Shown: positions 8,905 to 17,269 of the stretch, one piece after another
Layout: each line of letters begins with the position of its first letter
Numbering within the stretch: position 1 is the first letter of the stretch
Source: Akkermansia muciniphila
Lineage (GTDB): Bacteria > Verrucomicrobiota > Verrucomicrobiia > Limisphaerales > SIAT01
Length of the DNA: 36,902 nucleotides
NCBI GenBank assembly: GCA_945900775.1
Contig: CAMDJP010000029.1
Coordinates: 1 to 36,902 of the forward strand
Reading direction: 5' to 3'
Program-made: the position numbers and the translations under genes
Notes under the pieces: generated by a model
What the model was told of the DNA's origin: nothing
Database searches by the model: none
The model's input: only the letters and a program-made list of their open reading frames with translations

Positions 8905-9498
8905 ATGGAGAACTTGCATCTCATCGTCGGGTTGGGCAACCCGGGCAAAGAATACGTCCGGACGCGCCACAACGCTGGGTTTCTGGCTGTGGAGCAGTTG
9001 GCCGAGCGCTGGAAGTCCGGCTGGGAACTGGAGAAGAAGTTCCAGTCCCGCCTCGCAAAGGGCGAGCATGCCGGAAAGCGCGTCGTGCTTTGCGAGCCGC
9101 AGACGTTCATGAACCTCAGCGGCGAGGCGGTCGGTGCGCTGGTAGATTATTACCGGGTGGCGGTTGCTCGGTTGTTGGTGGTGGTGGACGATGCGGACTT
9201 GCCGCTGGGCGAGTTGCGGTTGCGGCCTGAGGGCAGCAGCGGCGGGCATCACGGGCTCGAGTCGATTGAGCAGCATCTCGCCAGCCGTGAATATGCGCGG
9301 TTGCGGGTTGGGATTGGCCGCCGAGACGGTGTGCGGCAGATTACTGGACATGTGCTCGGCGCGTTTAGCCGGGACGAGTGGGAAATGATGGAGAAGATTT
9401 TGGGCCGTGCGGCTGACCAGATGGAATGCTGGCTGGCCGAAGGCATCGAGAAGGCAATGAACAAGTTTAACGGGGCGGTCGATCGCCCCGGGAAGTGA
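8905..9498 (+). CDS. pth: peptidyl-tRNA hydrolase
   Basis: A 197-residue enzyme that cleaves peptidyl-tRNA released from stalled ribosomes, recycling tRNA. The start is placed at the ATG at 8905, because MENLHLIVGLGNPGKEY is the normal family N-terminus; a GTG at 8872 would only add eleven atypical residues. Conserved residues seen are N12 in GLGNPG, catalytic His22 in TRHNAGF, the Asp in VVVDDADLPLG, and the GSSGGHHGL loop. It sits directly after rplY, and its stop lies 8 bp before the rpsF start, which suggests one transcript. Confidence 0.95.
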   Translation: MENLHLIVGLGNPGKEYVRTRHNAGFLAVEQLAERWKSGWELEKKFQSRLAKGEHAGKRVVLCEPQTFMNLSGEAVGALVDYYRVAVARLLVVVDDADLPLGELRLRPEGSSGGHHGLESIEQHLASREYARLRVGIGRRDGVRQITGHVLGAFSRDEWEMMEKILGRAADQMECWLAEGIEKAMNKFNGAVDRPGK

Positions 9499-9506
9499 GA
9501 GCGACA

Positions 9507-9818
9507 ATGAAAAAGTACGAAGGTCTGTTTATCCTGAACACCGCCGGCCGTGAGGAAGGCGTGAAAGAGGCTATTGATAAGGTCTCCAAGGAAATCACCA
9601 ACGCCGGCGGCAAGATCGAGGCGGTCCAGAAGATGGACAAGCGCCCCTTCTCCCGCGTGGCCGACAAGAAGCACAGCTCGGGCTTCTACGCGAATATCGT
9701 GTTCGAGGTCGCGCCCGCAGCCATCGCTCCGCTCCGCGCGAAGTTTGGGATGCTCGAGGAGGTTTTCCGCGTCTCGTTCACCGCCGCCCCAGCCCCTCGC
9801 GCAGTCAAGGCCGCGTAA
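9507..9818 (+). CDS. rpsF: 30S ribosomal protein S6
   Basis: A 103-residue S6 that binds 16S rRNA in the platform of the small subunit. It starts MKKYEGLFIL and contains the conserved RPFSRVADKKHSSGFY segment followed by a V-F-E-V strand. The ATG at 9507 is chosen over an in-frame GTG at 9495, because MKKYE is the family start. It opens the ribosomal operon segment rpsF-ssb-rplI. S18, the protein S6 pairs with in the ribosome, is normally encoded in the same operon but is not seen here. Confidence 0.92.
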   Translation: MKKYEGLFILNTAGREEGVKEAIDKVSKEITNAGGKIEAVQKMDKRPFSRVADKKHSSGFYANIVFEVAPAAIAPLRAKFGMLEEVFRVSFTAAPAPRAVKAA

Positions 9819-9830
9819 ACCGCCGCTGAT

Positions 9831-10292
9831 ATGCCGAGTTTCAACAAAGTCATCCTCATCGGGAATCTCACACGAGATCCCGAGTTGCGTTACACGCCCA
9901 AAGGCATGGCGATTGCCAAGCTCGGCCTCGCTGTGAACCGTAACTGGACGACCGATACCGGAGAAAAGAAGGAAGAGGTCACGTTTGTGGACGTCGATGC
10001 TTTCGGCAAGCAGGCCGAAGTGATCGGCCAATATCTCAAGAAGGGTCGCCCGATCATGGTCGAAGGCCGTCTCAAGCTCGACCAATGGGACGACAAGCAG
10101 AGCGGCCAGAAACGCAGTCGCCTCGGTGTGGTGCTCGAGCAGTTCCAATTTCTCGATTCCGGTCGCGCTGGTGAAAACCAAGGTGGCCAAGGTGGCGGTG
10201 AATCCGCTCCGCGCCCCGCGCGCCCTGCCGCAACCGCCCCAGCGAAGGACGCGGATGCGCATCCGCCCGAAGACGACGACGTGCCGTTCTGA
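9831..10292 (+). CDS. ssb: single-stranded DNA-binding protein
   Basis: A 153-residue SSB that coats single-stranded DNA and recruits replication and repair proteins. The OB-fold starts with NKVILIGNLTRDPELRY and continues through FVDVDAFGKQAEVI and KGRPIMVEGRL. A Gly/Pro/Ala-rich linker leads to the acidic tail DDDVPF, the docking peptide for partner proteins. It begins 12 bp after rpsF, as in the common rpsF-ssb-rpsR-rplI operon. Confidence 0.95.
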   Translation: MPSFNKVILIGNLTRDPELRYTPKGMAIAKLGLAVNRNWTTDTGEKKEEVTFVDVDAFGKQAEVIGQYLKKGRPIMVEGRLKLDQWDDKQSGQKRSRLGVVLEQFQFLDSGRAGENQGGQGGGESAPRPARPAATAPAKDADAHPPEDDDVPF

Positions 10293-10340
10293 ACCCATTT
10301 GGTCCGCGTGTGCGGGCCGCATCTTTAACCTATTTTTCCT

Positions 10341-10907
10341 ATGCCAAAGACTGAAGTCATCCTCACTCACCACATCGTCGGGCTCGGCGGCGAGTCCGAT
10401 CAAGTCAAGGTCGCGGCCGGTTACGCCCGCAACTATCTTTTCCCGCAGGGCTTGGCCATCCCCGTCACCGCGGCCAACAAGCGCCGCCTTGACGCGCTGC
10501 GCCAACGCCGCGCCGAGCGCGAAGTCAACGACCTGAACTCGATGACCGAAATCTCCAAGAGCCTCGCCAAGCTACTCCTCGTCATCAAGGTCAAGACCGG
10601 CGACGACGGCAAGATGTTCGGCGCTGTCACCTCTGGCACTATCGCTGACGAGTTGAAGACCCAGTTCGACGTCACGCTCGACAAGAAGAAGATTGTCCTA
10701 GCGCAGTCCATCCGGAATCTCGGCGAGGCCGAAGTGTCGCTCAAGCTGCACGCGGATGTTTCCGGCGTGCTCAAGATTCGCATCGAGAGCACCACGCCGC
10801 TGCCCGCTCCAGTTGAAGAGACGAAGGGCAAAGACGCCGATAAGGCTGGCAAGCCCGCCCGCGGCGAGCGCCCCGATCGCAACAAACAGCGCGTAATCAA
10901 AGGCTAA
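10341..10907 (+). CDS. rplI: 50S ribosomal protein L9
   Basis: A 188-residue L9. The N-terminal domain has the expected glycine-rich signature (GLGGESDQVKVAAGYARNYL), the central linker is a charged helix, and the C-terminal domain includes KMFGAVTSGTIADEL. About 35 Lys/Pro/Arg-rich residues extend past the usual C-terminus. It follows ssb after 48 bp, a gap too short to hold S18, and a strong terminator stands right behind it. Confidence 0.94.
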   Translation: MPKTEVILTHHIVGLGGESDQVKVAAGYARNYLFPQGLAIPVTAANKRRLDALRQRRAEREVNDLNSMTEISKSLAKLLLVIKVKTGDDGKMFGAVTSGTIADELKTQFDVTLDKKKIVLAQSIRNLGEAEVSLKLHADVSGVLKIRIESTTPLPAPVEETKGKDADKAGKPARGERPDRNKQRVIKG

Positions 10908-10927
10908 TCGGGTGCCTGTGTTTTCAG

Positions 10928-10960
10928 GGGCGGGCCGTGATGGCCCGCCCTTTTGTTTTT
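10928..10960 (+). terminator. Rho-independent terminator after rplI
   Basis: A perfect 9-bp GC-rich stem (GGGCGGGCC at 10928-10936 with GGCCCGCCC at 10942-10950) has a 5-nt loop and is followed by TTTTGTTTTT. This is the strongest terminator in the window. It ends the prs/rplY-to-rplI block, so dnaB is probably transcribed separately. Confidence 0.92.
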
Positions 10961-11043
10961 CCCGAAGGCTGTGAAAAAGCTGCGAATGACTTGGGACAAC
11001 TCGGCATTGCCACATCTACACCTTTCGCGTTTCCTTCTCGCCA

Positions 11044-12555
11044 ATGATTGACGCCAACGAGACTTCTGCCAGCCCTTCCCCCGATCTCACCCGCGCACGT
11101 CGGCGCAAGGCAGCCGCGGCGGCGCCCCATGTGGATCGCTTGCCGCCGCATTCAACGGAAGCCGAGCAGGGGGTGCTCGGCTGTCTACTTCTCTCGCCCA
11201 ACGATGGCATCGACATCTGTCTGCAGCGCGTGCGTTCTCCGCACGTGATCACTGACAAACGCGCCGGTGCTGATGCAGAAGTTCAGACGGCGTTCTTTTA
11301 CGATCTGAAACATCAAGCCATCTTCGAGATGCTCGTGGATATGCACGAGCAGAAGGAGGCCATCGACATCATCACGCTGCAGCAGCGCCTCAAGGACAAG
11401 AAACAACTAGACCAGGTCGGCGGCGTGGTCTATCTCTCCTCTCTCGCCAACACCCTCCCTTCGGCCGCAAACCTTCGCTACTACCTCGACATCGTTTGGG
11501 ATAAATACATCCTGCGCAAAATGGTGCAAACCTGTCTCTCGATGGTGAGCCAGGCCTACGAATTCGAAGGCGAGACCACGCGCCTGCTCGACGAGGTGGA
11601 GAGTCGCGTCCTGCGGATCAACGAGGAGCGTGTGAAGGAGTCGGGCAGCTCGATGAAGGAGCTGGTGCACGCAGCCATCGCCAAAATCGAGGCGTACCAT
11701 AATCGGCAAGGCGGCCTCACCGGTCTCGCCACCGGTTTCCCGGATTTCGACAAGATGACCGACGGCCTGCGCGGCGGGGAAATGATCGTCATCGCCGCCC
11801 GCCCTTCGATGGGCAAGACCTCGCTGGCGATGAACATTGTTGAGAACGTGGTGCTCGACCAGCGCATGCCGGCTGCGGTGTTTAGTCTGGAAATGACAGC
11901 CGAGTCGCTAGTGACCCGCATGCTCTTCAGCCGCGCCCGGATGAACCTCAAAAGTGTGCGCGACGGCTTCATGGCCGAGCGCGACTTCCCCAAGCTCACC
12001 AGCGCCGCCGGCAAACTGGCCGCCGCGCCGATCTATGTTGATGACACGCCGAGCCTCTCCATCCTCCAGCTCCGCGCGCGAGCGCGTCGTCTCCACCATC
12101 AGCACGGCATCAAGCTCATTGTCATTGACTATCTCCAGCTGCTTCACTCTACTTCGCGGCGCGCGTCGGACAACCGGCAGCAGGAGATCGCGGAGATCTC
12201 TGGCGGCGTGAAAGCGCTGGCTAAAGAGCTGAATGTTCCCGTGATTGTGCTTGCCCAGCTCAACCGTGAGATGGAGCGTGAGAAGAACCGCAAGCCGCGG
12301 CTTTCCGACTTGCGCGAGTCGGGAGCGATTGAGCAGGACGCCGACCTCGTCGGACTGCTCTACAAGCCGAACAGCGGCGAGGATGACGAGAGTGTGCCGC
12401 GCGAGGAAGTTCCCGGCGAAGGTGTGCCTGTGAATCTGCTCATTGCCAAGCAGCGTAACGGTCCGACGGGCGACGTGAACCTCACGTTCCTGAAGTCCTA
12501 TACGCGCTTCGAGAGCGTAAGCCGGGTCAACCCCGAAGATGTGCCGACCGAATGA
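11044..12555 (+). CDS. dnaB: replicative DNA helicase DnaB
   Basis: A 503-residue hexameric helicase that unwinds DNA at the replication fork. The N-terminal primase-interacting domain begins PHSTEAEQGVLG at about 35-46. The RecA-like domain has Walker A ARPSMGKTS (about 252-260), Walker B with D362 in LIVIDYLQLL, the QLNREME region and DLRESGAIEQDAD. The N-domain holds about 18 more residues than the E. coli protein, between the LLLSPND and FFYDLKH segments. No intein is present. The gene overlaps bamA by 4 bp (ATGA). Confidence 0.95.
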   Translation: MIDANETSASPSPDLTRARRRKAAAAAPHVDRLPPHSTEAEQGVLGCLLLSPNDGIDICLQRVRSPHVITDKRAGADAEVQTAFFYDLKHQAIFEMLVDMHEQKEAIDIITLQQRLKDKKQLDQVGGVVYLSSLANTLPSAANLRYYLDIVWDKYILRKMVQTCLSMVSQAYEFEGETTRLLDEVESRVLRINEERVKESGSSMKELVHAAIAKIEAYHNRQGGLTGLATGFPDFDKMTDGLRGGEMIVIAARPSMGKTSLAMNIVENVVLDQRMPAAVFSLEMTAESLVTRMLFSRARMNLKSVRDGFMAERDFPKLTSAAGKLAAAPIYVDDTPSLSILQLRARARRLHHQHGIKLIVIDYLQLLHSTSRRASDNRQQEIAEISGGVKALAKELNVPVIVLAQLNREMEREKNRKPRLSDLRESGAIEQDADLVGLLYKPNSGEDDESVPREEVPGEGVPVNLLIAKQRNGPTGDVNLTFLKSYTRFESVSRVNPEDVPTE

Positions 12556-15185
12556 AGATCAACCGACGTTTTTTTCGCCGCTGGGGCTTGGTCATGGGCC
12601 TTTTTCTCGCTTTCGCCCTACCGCTGCTGGCCCAGGAGATTCAGTTCCCGGCGCCTATCCAAGAGATTGAAATTCGCTATGCCGGTCCAAAGACCGTGGG
12701 CGAGGATTTTGTCCGTTCCCACATCCGGCTCAAGAAGGGCGATTTCTACAGCCCCGGCGCCGACAACGACGACATCAAGAACCTCAAGGCTAGCGGACGC
12801 TTTCATAACGTCCGCACCGCCCTTGCGCCAGCCACCGGCGGTGTGAAGCTCATCTACGAAGTGCAGTGCAGCCTCAATGTGACCAGCGTCACGATTGAAG
12901 GCGTCGAGGGAGCTCGTAAGGTTCCCGCTTCCAAGCTCAAGATTAAACTCTCCAAACTCGAGGCCGCGCTCGGAACCAAGGTCGGGGTGCCGCTCTCGGA
13001 TGTGAAGCTTTTCCTCGACCGCAAAGCGCTCGCCGACCTCTATCTGAAAGATGGATACCATCAGGTGCAGGTTGAGGAGCCGACCCAGCGGATCAAACTT
13101 GAGGACGGCGCGGTCGAGATTACTTTCCGCGTTTACGAGGGCGAGAAGGTCAAGATTGATAAGATTGAGATGGCCGGCGCCAAGTCGTTCACCGACGACA
13201 AACTCAAGGGCGTAGTCAAGACCCGCGAGCGGCGCCGCTGGTGGAATCCGGTCTCCTGGTTCACTGGCGATGGTAAGCTCATCGGCGACCAGATTCAGGA
13301 CGACGTGGATGCGCTCATCGAACATTACCAGTCCGAGGGGTTCCTTGATGCCGGGGTTGGAGTGGAGAAATCCACCGACAAGGAGGTGCCGGATTTCCTC
13401 GCCGCCCGGGAACAGTTCCGTGCCGATCAGGAAGCCGAGGAGACAGCCAAAGTGAAACTCGCCCGCGCCAAACGAGCCGGTGATAAACCGGCGATTGCGT
13501 CGGCTGAGAAGGAGTTGGATGCTGCCGAAGACAAGGCCAAGGCCGCCCGCAAGGCGTACGAAAAGCAGGCGGATGCCATCTCGCTTGCGAAGGTGACATT
13601 CAAGATCAGCGAAGGCGGGCGGTATCGCGTCGGGGCTGTCAAGGTGGAGAAGGCGCGCATGGAAGGCGAGGAACTCGGCAAGCTGCTCTTCCCAGCGGAA
13701 GAGATTGCCGCATCCTTCCAGCTCCGGTCCGGCGCGATTTTCCGGCCCAGCCTCGTTAACAAGGACGAAGATGGTATTCGCGAGTATTACGGTAGCCGCG
13801 GGTACGCCAACACCCGCATTGGCGTGCGTCGCGCCCCGAACGTGCAGACCGGCGCCGTGGATCTTGTTTATTTCATCACCGAGGGACAGAAGACGTCCAT
13901 CGAGCAGATTCGCATCGAGGGCAACGAGAAAACCAAGGATCTCGTCATCCGCCGCGAGCTCGCCATCGCGCCCGGGGAGCAATTCGACCTCGGCCGGATG
14001 CGCCTGAGCGAGCAGCGTATCGACGGTCTCCGCCTCTTCGAACGTGTGAAGGTGGACTACGAGCCGATTGAGAATCAGCCCGGCCGGGCGAACGTGGTCG
14101 TGTCCGTCGCCGAGAAGGATTCGGGCCGCTTCGGTATCGGTGCCGGTTTCAGCACGGACTACGGCGTTTTCGGCAACGTCAGTTTTACGCAAGAGAATTT
14201 CGACATCAGTCGCTGGAAGACGCCGCACCTGATGCAGGGCGCCGGCCAGAAGCTCCGCGTGAATGCTACCGTCGGCTCCGAGTTGCGCCGATACGAGCTG
14301 CAGTTCATCGAGCCGTGGCTCTTGGGGCGCAAGCTTGAGTTGGACGTGAACCTCTACAGTCGCGAACAGTATTTCTACAGCCAAGTGCAGACGAGTGATC
14401 GGCTCTACACTATCGATGAAACGGGTGCGAGCGTCGGTTTGACCCGCACGCTCGGGAGCGACTTCCTGCGCGGCAGCTTGAATTACTCGATGGAAAGCGC
14501 CGGTCTGTCGGACGTCGCTTCGACGGCCTCCAGCGAAATCAGTCAGGAGGCTGGGCACAACTTAATCTCGAAATTCGGTGGCGCTCTTGCCTATGACACG
14601 CGTAATGCTGGTGTCCGCGGTCGGATCCCTAACGCTGGTCAGCGCACGCAGCTCAGCGCGAACGTCGCTGGCGGACCGCTTCTGGGCGACAGTGACTTCT
14701 ACGGGGTGGACCTTTTCAGCGCGTGGTACTTCAAAGGACTTGGTGAGGATCACGTAATCGAGTTGGTCGCTCAGACCTCGGTGGTGAACAACTACGGGGA
14801 TTCTTCCCGCGTCCCCCTCATACACCGCCATTTCCTTGGTGGATCGAGCAACCTGCGCGGTTTCGGCTATCGCCAGGTCGGTCCGCGGGACGCGAACGGC
14901 GAGCCGGTCGGCGGCAAGACGATGTATCGCGGCACCCTCGAATACAGCGTGCCGACACCACTCGAGATTCTACGTGCCGCAGTCTTTTACGATGTCGGCG
15001 GCGTCTCGCGTGATGCCTATACCTACGACTTCGGCCTTCGTAACGACAACTGGGGCCTCGGTCTGCGGATTGACATTCCGTTCCTCGGACCGCTCCGAAT
15101 GGACTACGGTTTCCCCATCAAGGATGACGGCCGTAACGGCGGCGGTCAGCTCAACATTAGCTTTGGCTACACCACCGCGTTCTGA
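12552..15185 (+). CDS. bamA: outer membrane assembly factor BamA
   Basis: An 877-residue Omp85 protein that folds and inserts beta-barrel proteins into the outer membrane. A signal peptide (cleavage near residue 27) is followed by a string of POTRA domains to about residue 520 and a C-terminal 16-strand-type barrel. The barrel includes the L6 loop motif (HRHFLGGSSNLRGFGYR) with its conserved RGF, and the last residue is Phe, as expected of a beta-signal. The region about 283-341 is a charged, Ala/Lys/Glu-rich predicted coiled coil inserted into a POTRA domain, which is unusual. The start overlaps the dnaB stop (ATGA). skp follows 12 bp later, the typical bamA partner. Confidence 0.93.
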   Translation: MKINRRFFRRWGLVMGLFLAFALPLLAQEIQFPAPIQEIEIRYAGPKTVGEDFVRSHIRLKKGDFYSPGADNDDIKNLKASGRFHNVRTALAPATGGVKLIYEVQCSLNVTSVTIEGVEGARKVPASKLKIKLSKLEAALGTKVGVPLSDVKLFLDRKALADLYLKDGYHQVQVEEPTQRIKLEDGAVEITFRVYEGEKVKIDKIEMAGAKSFTDDKLKGVVKTRERRRWWNPVSWFTGDGKLIGDQIQDDVDALIEHYQSEGFLDAGVGVEKSTDKEVPDFLAAREQFRADQEAEETAKVKLARAKRAGDKPAIASAEKELDAAEDKAKAARKAYEKQADAISLAKVTFKISEGGRYRVGAVKVEKARMEGEELGKLLFPAEEIAASFQLRSGAIFRPSLVNKDEDGIREYYGSRGYANTRIGVRRAPNVQTGAVDLVYFITEGQKTSIEQIRIEGNEKTKDLVIRRELAIAPGEQFDLGRMRLSEQRIDGLRLFERVKVDYEPIENQPGRANVVVSVAEKDSGRFGIGAGFSTDYGVFGNVSFTQENFDISRWKTPHLMQGAGQKLRVNATVGSELRRYELQFIEPWLLGRKLELDVNLYSREQYFYSQVQTSDRLYTIDETGASVGLTRTLGSDFLRGSLNYSMESAGLSDVASTASSEISQEAGHNLISKFGGALAYDTRNAGVRGRIPNAGQRTQLSANVAGGPLLGDSDFYGVDLFSAWYFKGLGEDHVIELVAQTSVVNNYGDSSRVPLIHRHFLGGSSNLRGFGYRQVGPRDANGEPVGGKTMYRGTLEYSVPTPLEILRAAVFYDVGGVSRDAYTYDFGLRNDNWGLGLRIDIPFLGPLRMDYGFPIKDDGRNGGGQLNISFGYTTAF

Positions 15186-15197
15186 TTCAATTCGACT

Positions 15198-15875
15198 ATG
15201 AAAATCGCACTTAATTGTCTCCTTCTTGCCACCCTGACTTTCGTTCTCCCCAGTATCTCCGCCGCGGCTGAGTTGAAGCTCGCGACGGTGGATATGCGAA
15301 AGATTTTTGATGGTTATTGGAAAACCAAGCGCGCCGAGGCGGATTTGAAGGATAAGGCAACCGGCTTCGAGCAGAAGTTCAAGACGATGGCTGATGACCG
15401 CCAGAAGTCCATCGAGACCCACCAAAAGATGGTCGGGAACGCCAGCGATCCCGCGCTCTCGCCCGAGGAACGCGAGAAGCGCAAGAAGCTCATCGAGGGC
15501 AAGGTGATTGAGATCCGTGAGATTGAGCAAGCGCTCCAGCAGTTTGATCGTTCCAGCCGAGAGACGCTCAGCACCCAGCGCCGTAACATCACCGAGAAGC
15601 TTACTGCGGAGATTCGCGATGTCATCAACGCCAAGGCCAAGGCGGCTAGTTACACGATGGTCTTTGACTCTTCCGGCGTATCGGGCCCCTTCGCTCCACT
15701 CGTCATCTACCACAGTGGCCAAAGCGATCTGACTGACGACGTGCTCAAGCAGCTTAACGCTACCGCGCCCCCAGAGGTTCCGATCGTGCCGCCGAAGAAG
15801 GAGGGCAATCCCGTTCCTGCGACTAAGTCGGAGCCGAAGAAGGACGACTCCAAGAAGACTGAGCCGAAGAAGTAA
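15198..15875 (+). CDS. skp: periplasmic chaperone Skp/OmpH
   Basis: A 225-residue OmpH-family chaperone that would hold unfolded outer-membrane proteins in the periplasm for BamA. A signal peptide (MKIALNCLLLATLTFVLPS onward) is followed by the family opening LATVDMRKIFDGYWKTK and long helical arms (about 45-150) that form coiled-coil tentacles. The strand near FDSSGVSG closes the body domain. The last 35 residues are Lys/Pro/Glu-rich and probably disordered. It directly follows bamA and is surely co-transcribed with it. Confidence 0.88.
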   Translation: MKIALNCLLLATLTFVLPSISAAAELKLATVDMRKIFDGYWKTKRAEADLKDKATGFEQKFKTMADDRQKSIETHQKMVGNASDPALSPEEREKRKKLIEGKVIEIREIEQALQQFDRSSRETLSTQRRNITEKLTAEIRDVINAKAKAASYTMVFDSSGVSGPFAPLVIYHSGQSDLTDDVLKQLNATAPPEVPIVPPKKEGNPVPATKSEPKKDDSKKTEPKK

Positions 15876-15887
15876 TTCGGATCGCCG

Positions 15888-17048
15888 ATGTCACCGGCTG
15901 CATCAAAAAAGCCGTTGACCGCTGTTCGTCGGAATAGGCTACGCGCTCTGTTTCTCGGGGCTCTCCTTTTCTGCATCGTTGCTGAGCCGATGTCCGCCGA
16001 GGAAGCGTGGGCGAAGATCGCTTTGCATTTCCAGCCGCCTGCCGAGTTCAAGGGGCAGTTCGGCTCCTACCAATCCCCGCTGCGATTCGCTGATGGCCGC
16101 ATCGCGAAAACGCCGGAGGACTGGGCGAAGCGCCGTGCCGAGATTCTTGCCGAGTGGCACCGTTTGATGGGGGATTGGCTGCCGCTTCTCGATAAGCCTC
16201 AGCTCGTTTTCCACGGAGAGATGCGTCGTGAGAATTTCATCCAGCACAAGGTTACCGTGCCGATTGCCCCCGGGCAAACCGTGCCCGGCTATCTGCTTGT
16301 GCCAGAAGGGAAGGGGCCGTTTCCTGCGGTACTGGTGCCGTTTTACGAAGCGGAGACCAGCGCTGGGTTGAACGAAAAGCAATATCGCGATTTCGGTCGA
16401 TTATTGGCACAGCGCGGTTTTGTTGCGCTCTGCATTGGTTCGCCCGGCGGTGATGCACGCAAGCCCGACCCAGTCCGGCTCGGTTGGCAGCCGCTTTCAT
16501 TTCTCGCCTACGTCGCAGCGAACTGCCACACCGTCCTCGCACAGTTGGCCTACGTGGACGCGTCGCGCGTCGGTGTGGTCGGCCATTCCTACGGTGGCAA
16601 GTGGGCGATGTTCGCCTCTTGCCTGTACGACAAATTCGCCGCGGCGGCGTGGAGCGATCCGGGCATCGTCTTTGAGGAGAGCCGAAGCAGCATCAACTAC
16701 TGGGAGCCGTGGTATCTCGGCCGTGATGAGAAGGCCGTTCGCAAGCCCGGGGTCATCACGCCTGCGAATTCGCGTACCGGCCCGTACAAGACGATGATGG
16801 AGGTCGGGCGCGACTTGCACGAATTGCACGCGCTGATGGCACCGCGGCCGTTCCTCGTTTCCGGCGGTGCCGAGGATCCGCCGAAGCGCTGGCTGCCGCT
16901 CAATCACGTCATCGCCGTAAATGCGCTCCTCGGCCAGACCAATCGGGTCGCGATGACCAACCGCAAGGAACACGGACCGGACGAGGATTCCAATGAGAAG
17001 CTTTGTCTTTTCCTCGAGCATTTCCTCAAGCCGCCTGCTGGCCGATGA
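15888..17048 (+). CDS. secreted alpha/beta hydrolase, dienelactone-hydrolase/acetyl-esterase type
   Basis: A 386-residue predicted exported hydrolase. A long basic n-region (about 19 residues) precedes a hydrophobic segment ending at MSAEEAW. The body reads VPGYLLVPEGKGPFPAVLVPF as the first strands, split here by a conserved turn. The nucleophile is in VGHSYGGKWA, a probable acid in GGAEDPPKRW, and a His in KEHGPDED. This is a complete triad. The family is common in Verrucomicrobiota and Planctomycetota and is thought to act on acylated polysaccharides, but the substrate is not known. It lies 12 bp after skp and 4 bp before slyX, so it is probably carried on the same transcript. Confidence 0.75.
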   Translation: MSPAASKKPLTAVRRNRLRALFLGALLFCIVAEPMSAEEAWAKIALHFQPPAEFKGQFGSYQSPLRFADGRIAKTPEDWAKRRAEILAEWHRLMGDWLPLLDKPQLVFHGEMRRENFIQHKVTVPIAPGQTVPGYLLVPEGKGPFPAVLVPFYEAETSAGLNEKQYRDFGRLLAQRGFVALCIGSPGGDARKPDPVRLGWQPLSFLAYVAANCHTVLAQLAYVDASRVGVVGHSYGGKWAMFASCLYDKFAAAAWSDPGIVFEESRSSINYWEPWYLGRDEKAVRKPGVITPANSRTGPYKTMMEVGRDLHELHALMAPRPFLVSGGAEDPPKRWLPLNHVIAVNALLGQTNRVAMTNRKEHGPDEDSNEKLCLFLEHFLKPPAGR

Positions 17049-17052
17049 ACGT

Positions 17053-17265
17053 ATGACCACACTTCACGATGCCCGTTTGGAAAAGCTGGAGACGCAAATC
17101 GCGTTTCTGGAGCGGACGGTGGACGAACTAAACGCCGTCGTGGTGGAACAGTCCAAGCAGCTTTCGAAGCTGCAGGCGCAGATGCGCAAGGTGAGCGATG
17201 CGATGGATATGCAGGAGTTGGAGCGCATCCGAGCGACCAACTCGAAGCCGCCGCATTATCAGTAA
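17053..17265 (+). CDS. slyX: SlyX family protein
   Basis: A 70-residue protein that is almost entirely one coiled coil (LEKLETQIAFLERTVDELN onward), ending in the family-typical KPPHYQ. The start is set at the ATG at 17053, where the SlyX pattern begins; upstream in-frame codons overlap the hydrolase gene. Its function is unknown despite wide conservation. Convergent with the aldo/keto reductase, with 4 bp between stop codons. Confidence 0.85.
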   Translation: MTTLHDARLEKLETQIAFLERTVDELNAVVVEQSKQLSKLQAQMRKVSDAMDMQELERIRATNSKPPHYQ

Positions 17266-17269
17266 TCCG

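Noticed and set aside
8260-9507. A 415-codon open frame on the minus strand across rplY and pth
   Set aside because: Antisense to two conserved genes; the translation is low-complexity, rich in Leu, Arg and Gly from the Lys/Ala/Pro-coding tail of rplY.
9249-10505. A 418-codon minus-strand frame across pth, rpsF, ssb and rplI
   Set aside because: Antisense to four well-identified genes; no motif found.
12618-14558. A 646-codon open frame on the minus strand across bamA
   Set aside because: It lies fully antisense to bamA, which has a clear signal peptide, POTRA domains and barrel. The frame is open because of high GC and codon bias. No family resemblance.
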